The notes under the pieces were generated by a model, which saw only the letters and a program-made list of their open reading frames with translations, did not search any database and was not told the DNA's origin. Shown piece by piece: positions 1 through 6,044 of a DNA stretch of 14,792 nucleotides (the stretch's first letter is position 1; every line of letters begins with the position of its first letter). The DNA lies in assembly GCA_036502405.1 (NCBI GenBank), contig DASXYP010000129.1, positions 1 to 14,792 of the forward strand. The letters are read 5' to 3'. Made by a program: the position numbers and the translations under genes. Source of the DNA: Chersky-806 sp036502405 (lineage in GTDB: Bacteria > Actinomycetota > Acidimicrobiia > IMCC26256 > JAENVU01).

Positions 1-1621
1 CGGCGAGCTCGAGGACCGCAGCGCGCGCGAGACGATCGACGCGGGCGGGATGCTGGTGACGCCGGGCTTCGTCGACGTGCACACCCACTTCGACGGGCAG
101 ATCACGTGGGACCCGATGCTCACCCCGTCCTGCTGGCACGGGGTCACGACGATCGTGATGGGCAACTGCGGCGTCGGGTTCGCTCCGGTGCAGCCGGACA
201 AGCACGAATGGCTGATCGGGCTCATGGAGGGCGTCGAGGACATCCCGGGCGCGGCCCTGTCCGACGGGATCCAGTGGGGGTGGGAGACCTTCCCCGAGTA
301 CCTCGACGCGGTCGACCGGGTTCCCAAGATGCTCGACGTCGGCGCGCAGATCCCGCACGGTGCGGTGCGCGGCTACGTCATGGGCGATCGCGGCGCGAAG
401 AACGAGCCCGCGACCGAAGCCGACATCGAGGCGATGGCGGCGATCGTGCGCGAGGCCATCGAGGCCGGGGCGCTCGGCGTGTCGACGTCGCGCACGATCG
501 CGCACATGGCGATCGACGGTGAGCCGGTGCCCGGCACGTTCGCGGCCGAGGACGAGCTGTTCGGCATCGGCCGCGCGCTCGGCGACCTCGGCACCGGCAT
601 CTTCGAGCTCGCGCCGGCCGGCGCGCTCGGCGAGGACCTCGCGGCACCCGACCGCGAGATGGCGTGGATGCGGAAGCTCTCCGCGGCGATCGACCGTCCG
701 GTGACGTTCGCGCTGACCCAGAACGACCACGACCCGGACTCGTGGCGCAAGATGCTCGACCTCGCGACCGAGGCCGCGGGCGAAGGCGCGCGCATCCGCC
801 CGCAGGTCGCAGGTCGTCCCGTGACCCTGCTGCTCGGGCTCCAGACCTTCCACCCGTTCGCGTACTGCCCGAGCTGGGGCCCGGTCGGCATCCTGCCGAC
901 GATCGCCGAGCGCGTCGTGGCGATGCGCGACCCCGAGACCCGGCGCAAGCTCGTGGCCGAGGCGCAGCAGCCCGACCCCGCGATGGTGCAGTTCCTCGAC
1001 CCGGCAAAGGCGTTCCCGCTCGGCGACCCGCCCAACTACGAGCCCGAACCGTCGACGAGCATCGCAGCGCGCGCCGCGGCCCAGGGCCGTGACGTCTACG
1101 ACCTCTACTACGACCTGCTGATGGAGGACGGCGGCCACGCGCTGGTCATGCGGCCGCTGCTCAACTACACCGAGCGCAACCTCGACGCGGTGCGCGAGAT
1201 GCTGCTGCACCCGACGAGCGCGCTCGGCCTCGGCGACGGTGGCGCGCACTGCGGCACCACCTGTGACGCGTCCACGCCGACGTACATGCTCACGCACTGG
1301 GCGCGCGACCGGGCCCACGACCGCCTGCCGCTGGAGTGGGTGGTGCGGAAGATGACGTCGGAGACCGCGTCGCTCTACGGCCTCGGCGACCGCGGGACCA
1401 TCCGCCCCGGGCTGCGCGCCGACGTCAACGTCATCGACCACGGCCGGCTGCAGCTGCGCTCCCCGCACATGGCCCACGACCTCCCCGGCGGTGCCCGCCG
1501 GTTCATCCAGGAGGCCGACGGCTACGTGGCGACCGTCGTCGCCGGGCAGACCACCCTGGTCGAGGGCGAGGACACCGGGGCCCGTCCCGGCGCCCTCGTG
1601 CGCGGCGCCCGCCCCGCCTGA
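1..1621 (+). CDS. N-acyl-D-amino-acid deacylase-type amidohydrolase (5' partial)
   Basis: Metal-dependent hydrolase of the amidohydrolase superfamily, closest by eye to D-aminoacylase / N-acyl-D-amino-acid deacylases, which cleave amide bonds of acylated amino acids in the cytoplasm. The frame is open to the left edge (first full codon at base 2), so the ATG at 50 is probably internal and roughly the first 40-50 residues are missing. Just after that ATG comes the metal-binding strand GFVDVHTHFDGQ (HxH), then GNCGVGFAP, whose Cys matches the bridging Cys of D-aminoacylases. LGDGGAHCG near 1230-1255 carries the late Asp/His. The C-terminus has the family's closing beta segment (RPGLRADVNVID) and a short tail. 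The true substrate is not shown; related enzymes in actinobacteria are often of unknown specificity. It ends 130 bp before a convergent gene, with a hairpin between them. Confidence 0.85.
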   Translation, partial: GELEDRSARETIDAGGMLVTPGFVDVHTHFDGQITWDPMLTPSCWHGVTTIVMGNCGVGFAPVQPDKHEWLIGLMEGVEDIPGAALSDGIQWGWETFPEYLDAVDRVPKMLDVGAQIPHGAVRGYVMGDRGAKNEPATEADIEAMAAIVREAIEAGALGVSTSRTIAHMAIDGEPVPGTFAAEDELFGIGRALGDLGTGIFELAPAGALGEDLAAPDREMAWMRKLSAAIDRPVTFALTQNDHDPDSWRKMLDLATEAAGEGARIRPQVAGRPVTLLLGLQTFHPFAYCPSWGPVGILPTIAERVVAMRDPETRRKLVAEAQQPDPAMVQFLDPAKAFPLGDPPNYEPEPSTSIAARAAAQGRDVYDLYYDLLMEDGGHALVMRPLLNYTERNLDAVREMLLHPTSALGLGDGGAHCGTTCDASTPTYMLTHWARDRAHDRLPLEWVVRKMTSETASLYGLGDRGTIRPGLRADVNVIDHGRLQLRSPHMAHDLPGGARRFIQEADGYVATVVAGQTTLVEGEDTGARPGALVRGARPA

Positions 1622-1692
1622 CGCTCCTCTCCACGGCCTCCGCCACCCGACCGCAGAGACCGAAGTCGCCGGGCGAGCGGCGGCGGCCTCCG

Positions 1693-1739
1693 TTCTCGGC
1701 ACGCTGGACCGCACCAGTCGCGGTCGAACGTGCCGAGAA
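1693..1739. terminator. Two-storey hairpin between convergent genes
   Basis: Perfect 11-bp outer stem TTCTCGGCACG (1693-1703) / CGTGCCGAGAA (1729-1739), a 3x3 internal loop, then a 6-bp inner stem GACCGC (1707-1712) / GCGGTC (1720-1725) around a 7-nt loop. It lies between two converging stop codons (1621 and 1752), so it probably ends transcription from both sides. There is no T-tract, as is usual for actinobacterial terminators. Confidence 0.7.
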
Positions 1740-1751
1740 GCGGAGACGGGG

Positions 1752-2498
1752 TCAGCTGTACATGAGCGAGCCGGGGGTGGTGAGGAGCTCGCCGGTCTCG
1801 AGCCAGGTCTTCAGGCCCGAGAGGATCATCGGCCAGCCGCCGTAGAGCTGGTCGTTCGCGCCCTCTCGCATCTGGTCGTGGGTCAGCGTCAGCCGGCACG
1901 AGTCCTCGACCGGCTCGATGTCCCAGGTGATCCGGGTCGTGCCCTCGGCCTTCACGTCCTCGCCCCAGAGGGCGACCATCGTCTGCACCAGCCGGCGGGG
2001 CGGGTCGACCTCGATGATCTCCCCCTCGCCGAGCGGGAAGTCGCCGGCGGTCATCTCGAACTTCGAGCCGGGCTTCCAGTCCGAGGTGACCTTCGCCCCG
2101 AACTGGTACTTGCTGCGGATCTCGCTGTCGGTGATCGCCTCCCAGAGGCGCTCGGGCGTGGTCTTGATGTAGATCTCGAAGACCTTCTCCATGGGACTCT
2201 CCAGTCTCGTCTTGAGCTCGCTGAGGCCTGCGGCCCACGGCTCGGCGTACTTGCTCACCCACCGGTCGTGGACGAGCCGGATCGGGACGGGGTTCAGGTA
2301 GTGGACCTTCTCGCGGCCGCGCCGCTTCGTGACCACCAACCCCGCGTCCTCGAGCACGGTGAGGTGCTTCATCACGCCGAAGCGCGTCATCTCGAAGCGG
2401 CCCACCAGCGCGCTCAGCGTCTGGCCGTCCTCGCGGTAGAGCTCGTCGAGCAGGCTCCGCCGGGTCGGATCCGCCAGGGCTTTGAACACCTCGTCCAC
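1752..2498 (-). CDS. ArsR-type winged-helix regulator fused to SRPBCC (AHSA1-like) domain
   Basis: Predicted 248-aa one-component regulator. Residues 1-78 are an ArsR-like winged helix: VDEVFKALADPTRRSLLDEL, recognition-helix region TRFGVMKHLTVLEDAGLV, then the basic wing TKRRGREKVHYLNP. No cysteine or histidine metal site of classical ArsR/SmtB proteins is obvious. Residues about 104-240 form an SRPBCC/AHSA1-type domain (EKVFEIYIKTTPERLWEAIT ... GGWPMILSGLKTWLETGELL), a fold with a deep hydrophobic pocket. Fused proteins of this kind are known in actinobacteria; their ligands are mostly unknown. The reading frame stays open upstream, but the GTG at 2498 is chosen because the protein homology begins there and a strong -10 lies 6 nt before it, implying a leaderless mRNA. 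An internal ATG at 2192 with GGAGAG in front could give the SRPBCC part alone. Confidence 0.85.
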   Translation of the reverse strand: MDEVFKALADPTRRSLLDELYREDGQTLSALVGRFEMTRFGVMKHLTVLEDAGLVVTKRRGREKVHYLNPVPIRLVHDRWVSKYAEPWAAGLSELKTRLESPMEKVFEIYIKTTPERLWEAITDSEIRSKYQFGAKVTSDWKPGSKFEMTAGDFPLGEGEIIEVDPPRRLVQTMVALWGEDVKAEGTTRITWDIEPVEDSCRLTLTHDQMREGANDQLYGGWPMILSGLKTWLETGELLTTPGSLMYS

Positions 2499-2504
2499 GG
2501 ATCC

Positions 2505-2534
2505 AGAATAGGTGACCGTTTGGTCACATGTCAA
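2505..2534 (-). promoter_or_regulatory. Promoter of the ArsR-SRPBCC gene, leaderless
   Basis: On the minus strand a perfect -35 TTGACA (2534-2529), an 18-bp spacer and -10 TATTCT (2510-2505), followed by GGATCC and the GTG start at 2498. Transcription would begin at or next to the start codon, so no ribosome binding site is needed. The -35 lies in the last codons of the upstream patatin gene (Leu-Asp-Met). Confidence 0.75.
2513..2526. promoter_or_regulatory. Operator site A, TGAC-N6-GTCA
   Basis: TGACCGTTTGGTCA, extended by one more pair to GTGACC-GTTT-GGTCAC (2512-2527). It fills the spacer between -35 and -10 of the ArsR-SRPBCC promoter, the classic place for a repressor. It includes the stop codon of the patatin gene (2524-2526). 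It is one of five copies in the window. Confidence 0.7.
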
Positions 2535-3915
2535 GCGTAGATGCGTCCACGACCGCCGGCGGCGGGGGCGCGCAGTCACCCGGGGGCAGCGGGGCGCCGG
2601 CCTCCCGGCGGCGGTCGACGAGGGTGTCGAGCTCGCGGTTGGCCTCGGCGCGCTGCTGTTCGACGACATCGGGCGTCGGCGGGGGCAGCTCGGGCAGCGC
2701 CGTGAACGGGCCCCCGATCGCTCCGTCGAGCGCGCGCAGCTGCATCCGGAGCTCCGCGACGCGCGTGCTGATCGCGGACTGCTCGGGGCCCAGGTCGAGC
2801 AGCACATCGGCCGCACGCATGTAGCCGTAGTCGATCGACGCGCCCACGAGCACCGGATCGACGGTGAGCGCGTCGTGCACGTCGATCTCGGGCGCGACCA
2901 CGGTGACCCGCCTCCCCCACCCGCGAGGCGGGTTGATCTCCTTGCGCAGGGTCTCGTCCGGGACGATGTCGGCGGTGACCCGGCGCGCGAGCTCGAGCAG
3001 CCCCTTGTTCCCCATGTCCGGCACCCGCTCCACGCCCGGCGTCGACGCGACGACGGCGAAGATGTGCCCCGCGCCGAGCCGGTTGAACGCGAGCTCCAGC
3101 GGGAGGATCTCGCGCACTCCCCCGTCGACGTAGTGCTCGTCGTTCAGCCGCGTCGGCGGGAAGACCAGAGGGATCGACGCAGACGCGAGGATCGCCTCGG
3201 TCAGCGCGACCGGTGGCTGGTCGAGCGGCTCGCCGTCGCGGGTCTGGAGCTCGCCTCGCTCGGTCACGTACCGGAGCTCGCCGCTCTCCAGGCCGACCGC
3301 GCCGATCCGCAGCACGATCCCCGACCCGGCCACCCGCTCCGGGTCGATGTGCGTCTCGACGAGGTGCCGGACCGGCTCCATGCTGAGCAGCGACTTCGCC
3401 CGCAGCGCCTGGCGGAGCGCGTCCAACGTGCCGTCGGTCTCAGGGGGATGCCGCACCACCTCGGAGAGCATCCGCAGCACGACACGGGCCTGGCTGCCCG
3501 CGGTGCCGTTCTCCGCCGCGCGCCCGCGCAGCTCGGACGCCCAGTTCGCCTGCGACCGCAGCTTCTCCAACCACGGCTCGGCGAGCCACATGTCGCTGTT
3601 CGACCGCAGACCGCGCCAGATGTCCTCGATGGCGTCGATCGCGCGGCGGCCGGTCGCCGCGTCGTCGCCCTCGGCGAGCTTCGCCGCGATGATCGAGCCG
3701 ACCGAGCTGCCGCACAGGATCGCCGGCCGGAGCCGCAGGTCGTCGTAGAGGAAGCGCAGGACGCCGGTCTCGAAGCTGCCCTGGGACCCGCCGCCGCTGA
3801 TCGCGAACGCGATCGGGCTGCGGGCCATGCGGCGGCGCAGGTTGGTGCGGGCCGTGCGGACCCATCGGGCCGGGCCGCCGTCGGACGCCTTCTGCTCCGG
3901 GTCGGGTGAGGCCAC
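2524..3915 (-). CDS. Patatin-like phospholipase
   Basis: Patatin-family lipid acyl hydrolase with a Ser-Asp dyad, expected to release fatty acids from phospholipids or other lipid esters. Visible with GTG 3915 as residue 1: oxyanion-hole loop SGGGSQG (40-46), nucleophile elbow GSSVG with Ser71, and VDGG with Asp264. ASIPLVFPP just before the Asp is also typical. The C-terminal 100 residues are charged and Pro-rich (coiled region RVAELRMQLRAL, then PELPPPTPDVVEQQRAEANR) and of unknown role. There is no signal peptide, so it is probably cytoplasmic or peripheral. Start: the frame is open far upstream over other genes. GTG 3915 lies 11 nt after the ferredoxin stop, which suggests an operon, but ATG 3828 (directly before ARSPIAFAISGGG) is an alternative, and neither has a good Shine-Dalgarno. 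The identity is firm; the start is not. Confidence 0.88.
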   Translation of the reverse strand: MASPDPEQKASDGGPARWVRTARTNLRRRMARSPIAFAISGGGSQGSFETGVLRFLYDDLRLRPAILCGSSVGSIIAAKLAEGDDAATGRRAIDAIEDIWRGLRSNSDMWLAEPWLEKLRSQANWASELRGRAAENGTAGSQARVVLRMLSEVVRHPPETDGTLDALRQALRAKSLLSMEPVRHLVETHIDPERVAGSGIVLRIGAVGLESGELRYVTERGELQTRDGEPLDQPPVALTEAILASASIPLVFPPTRLNDEHYVDGGVREILPLELAFNRLGAGHIFAVVASTPGVERVPDMGNKGLLELARRVTADIVPDETLRKEINPPRGWGRRVTVVAPEIDVHDALTVDPVLVGASIDYGYMRAADVLLDLGPEQSAISTRVAELRMQLRALDGAIGGPFTALPELPPPTPDVVEQQRAEANRELDTLVDRRREAGAPLPPGDCAPPPPAVVDASTLDM

Positions 3916-3926
3916 GGGCGGCGTGC

Positions 3927-4136
3927 CTAGACGAGCTTCTTGCCGTCTTTGACGAGCGAGATCGCCTGGGTCGGGCACCCCTGCGCGGCCAGGACGATCT
4001 TGTCCTCGGGTGCGCCGTCCGGGTCGATCACGATCGCGACACCCTCGTCGTCCAGGTCGAAGACGCCGGGCGCCCAGAACGAGCAGTTCCCGGAGCCCAT
4101 GCACACCTCTCGGTCGATCGAGATCTCGAGTGCCAC
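3927..4136 (-). CDS. [3Fe-4S] ferredoxin, P450-partner type
   Basis: Small 69-aa ferredoxin of the kind that passes electrons to actinobacterial cytochromes P450. The cluster motif is Cys12-MGSGN-Cys18 and Cys54-Pro. Where a [4Fe-4S] protein would have a further Cys (position 15) there is Ser, so a [3Fe-4S] cluster is expected. APGVFDLDDEG is the usual central segment. The GTG at 4136 is preferred over ATG 4154 and ATG 4196 because GGGAGGAA sits 5 nt before it and because family members begin about ten residues before the first Cys. It is probably cotranscribed with the patatin gene (11-nt gap) and divergent from the amidohydrolase. The nearest P450 is about 2 kb away (6039-7232) and has the same operator, so the two may work together. 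No ferredoxin reductase is present in the window. Confidence 0.88.
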   Translation of the reverse strand: MALEISIDREVCMGSGNCSFWAPGVFDLDDEGVAIVIDPDGAPEDKIVLAAQGCPTQAISLVKDGKKLV

Positions 4137-4141
4137 TGCTT

Positions 4142-4146
4142 CCTCC
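4142..4146 (-). promoter_or_regulatory. Ribosome binding site fixing the ferredoxin start
   Basis: GGAGG (inside GGGAGGAA, 4147-4140 on the minus strand) lies 5 nt before GTG 4136. This decides in favour of the short 69-aa ferredoxin. Confidence 0.7.
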
Positions 4147-4174
4147 CGGGTCATCGCTCTCCAGCTCCGCGGCC

Positions 4175-4180
4175 ACGCTA
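4175..4180 (-). promoter_or_regulatory. Candidate -10 of the ferredoxin-patatin operon
   Basis: TAGCGT on the minus strand, about 40 nt upstream of the ferredoxin GTG. Operator site B begins 17 bp upstream, where the -35 would be. No good -35 hexamer is visible, so the call rests on spacing and the TANNNT form. Confidence 0.4.
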
Positions 4181-4197
4181 CCCCCGCCTGCTCCACC

Positions 4198-4211
4198 TGA
4201 CGGACCCGTCA
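4198..4211. promoter_or_regulatory. Operator site B, TGAC-N6-GTCA, in a divergent promoter
   Basis: TGACGGACCCGTCA (5-bp arms TGACG/CGTCA). It lies 17 bp from the minus-strand -10 (4175-4180) and 18 bp from the plus-strand -10 (4230-4235), so it covers the -35 region of both divergent promoters and could control both with one bound dimer. Confidence 0.6.
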
Positions 4212-4229
4212 CATCCGTCCCGGTGGGCC

Positions 4230-4235
4230 TAGCCT
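4230..4235 (+). promoter_or_regulatory. -10 box of the amidohydrolase gene, leaderless
   Basis: TAGCCT followed by 7 nt and then the GTG at 4243. Transcription would start at about the GTG itself. No Shine-Dalgarno is present, which agrees with a leaderless mRNA. Confidence 0.6.
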
Positions 4236-4242
4236 GGCGTCC

Positions 4243-5496
4243 GTGACCGGGACCGAGCAGAGCGCGCAGTGGGAGCTGCACTGGCGGAAGCGGGAGACCC
4301 ACGGATTGCTCGCCGACCCCGAGCCGCGGCCGATCCGCAACACGCTGATCTCGGTCGACGACCACCTGGTCGAGCCGCCCGGCATGTTCGACGGACGGCT
4401 GCCCGCCCGGCTCCAGGACCTGGCACCGAAGGTCGTCGAGACGGTCGAGGGTCACGAGGTGTGGGAGTTCGACGGCAAGATCTACTTCCAGGTCGGGCTG
4501 AACGCGGTCGTCGGCCGGTCCCGCGAGGACTGGCGGATGGAGCCCACCCGCTTCGACGAGATGCGCCCCGGTTGCTTCGAGGTCGACGCACGCGTCCGGG
4601 ACATGGACATCAACGGGATCTGGGCGTCGGTCAACTTCCCCAGCCAGATCACCGGGTTCTGCGGCTCGGTGTTCTCACGCTGCTCGGATCCCGAGCTCGG
4701 ACTCGCGGTCACGAAGGCCTGGAACGACTGGTTCTTCGAGGAGTGGCACTCGCGCCACCCCGAACGGATCGTGCCGATGGGGATCACGTTCCTCGCCGAC
4801 GCCGAGCTCGCCGCCGAGGAGATCCGGCGCAACGCGGCACGGGGGTTCACCGCGGTGACGCTGCCGGAGCAGCCCCACCGGATCGGCATGGAGCCGATCT
4901 TCTCGGACTGGTGGGACCCGATCCTCGCCGCGTGCGCGGAGACCGGCACGGTCGTGTGTCTCCACGTCGGCTCGAGCGGGGTCGTGGACTTCCCGGCCGG
5001 CGCGCCGGTGAAGGAGCTGCCCGCGACGCTGTTCGGTCAGCTCGCGCTCACCTCGTGCGCCGAGTGGCTCTGGTCGAAGTGCTGCGTCCGCCACCCCGAG
5101 CTGCAGATCGCGATGAGCGAGGGCGGCATCGGCTGGGTGGCGATGCTCCACGACCGCCTGGAGAACCTCGTCGACCGCTCGGGGTACGGGCGCAAGTTCG
5201 CGCCGGGCCTCACCCCGGTCGAGGTGCTGCACCGCAACTTCTGGTTCTGCACCATCGACGACCCGTCGACGCTCTCGACCCTGCCGACCGTCGGCGTCGA
5301 CCACGTCATGTTCGAGACCGACTACCCGCACGGCGACGGGACCTGGCCCGACAGCCAGCAGGTGTTCGAAGACGTGTTCGGCGGGCTCCCGCCGGACTGG
5401 ATCGCGAAGATCGGCCACGAGAACGCGGCCCGGCTGTTCCGCCAGCCGCTCCCCCCGCCCGGCAACCCCCACGCCGTCGGCCTCCGCACCCCCTGA
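4243..5496 (+). CDS. Amidohydrolase family 2 (TIM-barrel) hydrolase/decarboxylase
   Basis: Predicted 417-aa member of amidohydrolase family 2 (ACMSD-like TIM barrel), a group of metal-dependent hydrolases and non-oxidative decarboxylases of aromatic or hydrophobic acids. Visible features: SVDDHLVEPP (Asp39, His41, Glu44) at strand 1, LHVGSSG with His241, the segment MSEGGIGWVAMLHDRLE, and FETDYPHGDGTWP with Asp360 and His363 at the barrel end. IGHENAARLF (390-399) is the usual closing helix. About 30 residues precede the barrel (MTGTEQSAQWELHWRKRETH), which is common in the actinobacterial subfamily. The GTG at 4243 is chosen for the -10 exactly 7 nt upstream. Divergent from the ferredoxin-patatin pair and sharing operator B, it probably belongs to the same catabolic programme. 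The substrate cannot be read from the sequence. Confidence 0.88.
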   Translation: MTGTEQSAQWELHWRKRETHGLLADPEPRPIRNTLISVDDHLVEPPGMFDGRLPARLQDLAPKVVETVEGHEVWEFDGKIYFQVGLNAVVGRSREDWRMEPTRFDEMRPGCFEVDARVRDMDINGIWASVNFPSQITGFCGSVFSRCSDPELGLAVTKAWNDWFFEEWHSRHPERIVPMGITFLADAELAAEEIRRNAARGFTAVTLPEQPHRIGMEPIFSDWWDPILAACAETGTVVCLHVGSSGVVDFPAGAPVKELPATLFGQLALTSCAEWLWSKCCVRHPELQIAMSEGGIGWVAMLHDRLENLVDRSGYGRKFAPGLTPVEVLHRNFWFCTIDDPSTLSTLPTVGVDHVMFETDYPHGDGTWPDSQQVFEDVFGGLPPDWIAKIGHENAARLFRQPLPPPGNPHAVGLRTP

Positions 5497-5514
5497 CCCG
5501 ACTGCTCCAGCTCG

Positions 5515-5562
5515 TTTCGGTGCGACTTGGACCCCCTCTGGGGGGTGAAGGTCGCACCGAAA
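5515..5562. terminator. Two-storey hairpin between convergent genes
   Basis: Perfect 12-bp outer stem TTTCGGTGCGAC (5515-5526) / GTCGCACCGAAA (5551-5562), a 4x4 internal loop, then inner stem ACCCCC (5531-5536) / GGGGGT (5541-5546) with loop TCTG. It lies 18 bp after the amidohydrolase stop and 10 bp after the DoxX stop, so it probably works in both directions. Its plan matches the hairpin at 1693-1739. Confidence 0.8.
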
Positions 5563-5572
5563 GCAGGAAGGG

Positions 5573-5974
5573 CTACGGGTTGCGGGCGATCTTGACCGCG
5601 TCGATGATCATCGGGATCTGGAACGGGACCCGGATCCAGGCCGCGGCCTTCGACTTGAGCGGGCCGTCCCCCTCGACGCCACCGTCCAGCGCGACCTGGA
5701 TGTTCGCGGTCCAGACGCTGAGGAGCGTGGCGACGGTGAGCCACCCGCCGAGCCGACGGGTCCGCTTCGGGATGAGCAGCGCGGTGCACGCGAGCTCGAC
5801 GACGCCGCTCGCCTGCACCCAGACCCGCTTCGGTCCCGGCGCCCAGCTCGGCACGATCTCGTCGTAGAAGGTCGGGTTGGTGAAGTGGGTGACCCCGGCC
5901 CCGCCCATGATCATCACCATGCGCCACGGGGTGTGGTGCTCGACCGGTTCGTGCCCGCTCCGCGCTCCGCTCAT
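5573..5974 (-). CDS. DoxX-like integral membrane protein
   Basis: Predicted 133-aa membrane protein of the DoxX/DoxD-like superfamily. About four membrane segments can be seen: residues 17-29 (WRMVMIMGGAGVTHF), 51-69 (VWVQASGVVELACTALLIP), 75-95 (LGGWLTVATLLSVWTANIQVA) and 112-128. The run GAGVTHFTNPTFYDEIVPSW followed by SGVVEL and an IPKRTRRLGGW loop is the family pattern. The function is not established for this subfamily; redox or thiol-related membrane roles have been proposed for relatives. The N-terminal nine residues (MSGARSGHE) come from a 29-bp repeat that is also found at the start of the micro-ORF upstream. The ATG overlaps the micro-ORF stop (ATGA), so translation is probably coupled to the P450 operon. 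An internal ATG (residue 19) is a possible older start. Confidence 0.75.
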   Translation of the reverse strand: MSGARSGHEPVEHHTPWRMVMIMGGAGVTHFTNPTFYDEIVPSWAPGPKRVWVQASGVVELACTALLIPKRTRRLGGWLTVATLLSVWTANIQVALDGGVEGDGPLKSKAAAWIRVPFQIPMIIDAVKIARNP

Positions 5975-6044
5975 GCTTCCCGCTCCGCCGCTCGGGGCCG
6001 CTGCGCGCTCCGCACTTCGTGCCCGCTCCGCGCTCCGCTCATGC
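5948..6044. repeat. 29-bp direct repeat, 68-bp period, at the P450/DoxX junction
   Basis: Two exact 29-bp copies, 5948-5976 and 6016-6044. On the minus strand each contains ATGAGCGGAGCGCGGAGCGG. The copy at 6016-6044 carries the P450 stop codon; the copy at 5948-5976 carries the DoxX start. The 39 bp between them are also made of degenerate GCGGAGCG-like units. This looks like a tandem duplication that pushed apart two genes that once overlapped by ATGA. Confidence 0.85.
5971..6042 (-). CDS. 23-aa micro-ORF bridging P450 and DoxX genes
   Basis: Open frame of 23 codons starting MSGARSGHEVRSAQR and ending EREA. Its ATG overlaps the P450 stop (ATGA at 6042-6039) and its stop overlaps the DoxX start (ATGA at 5974-5971). 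The first nine residues equal those of the DoxX protein because both come from the duplicated 29-bp repeat. The peptide is unlikely to have a function of its own. Its value may be to carry ribosomes from the P450 to DoxX by termination-reinitiation. It could also be only a by-product of the repeat. Confidence 0.35.
   Translation of the reverse strand: MSGARSGHEVRSAQRPRAAEREA

Noticed and set aside
2513..2526. CRP/GlxR binding site at the ArsR-SRPBCC promoter
   Set aside because: GTGA and TCAC are 8 bp apart here, whereas CRP-type sites have TGTGA-N6-TCACA. The five sites agree on TGAC-N6-GTCA instead.
2499..2816. Longer N-terminus of the ArsR-SRPBCC protein (frame open to 2816)
   Set aside because: The extra residues are a Ser/Arg/Pro-rich antisense-type shadow of the patatin gene in another frame, and the promoter lies inside this stretch.
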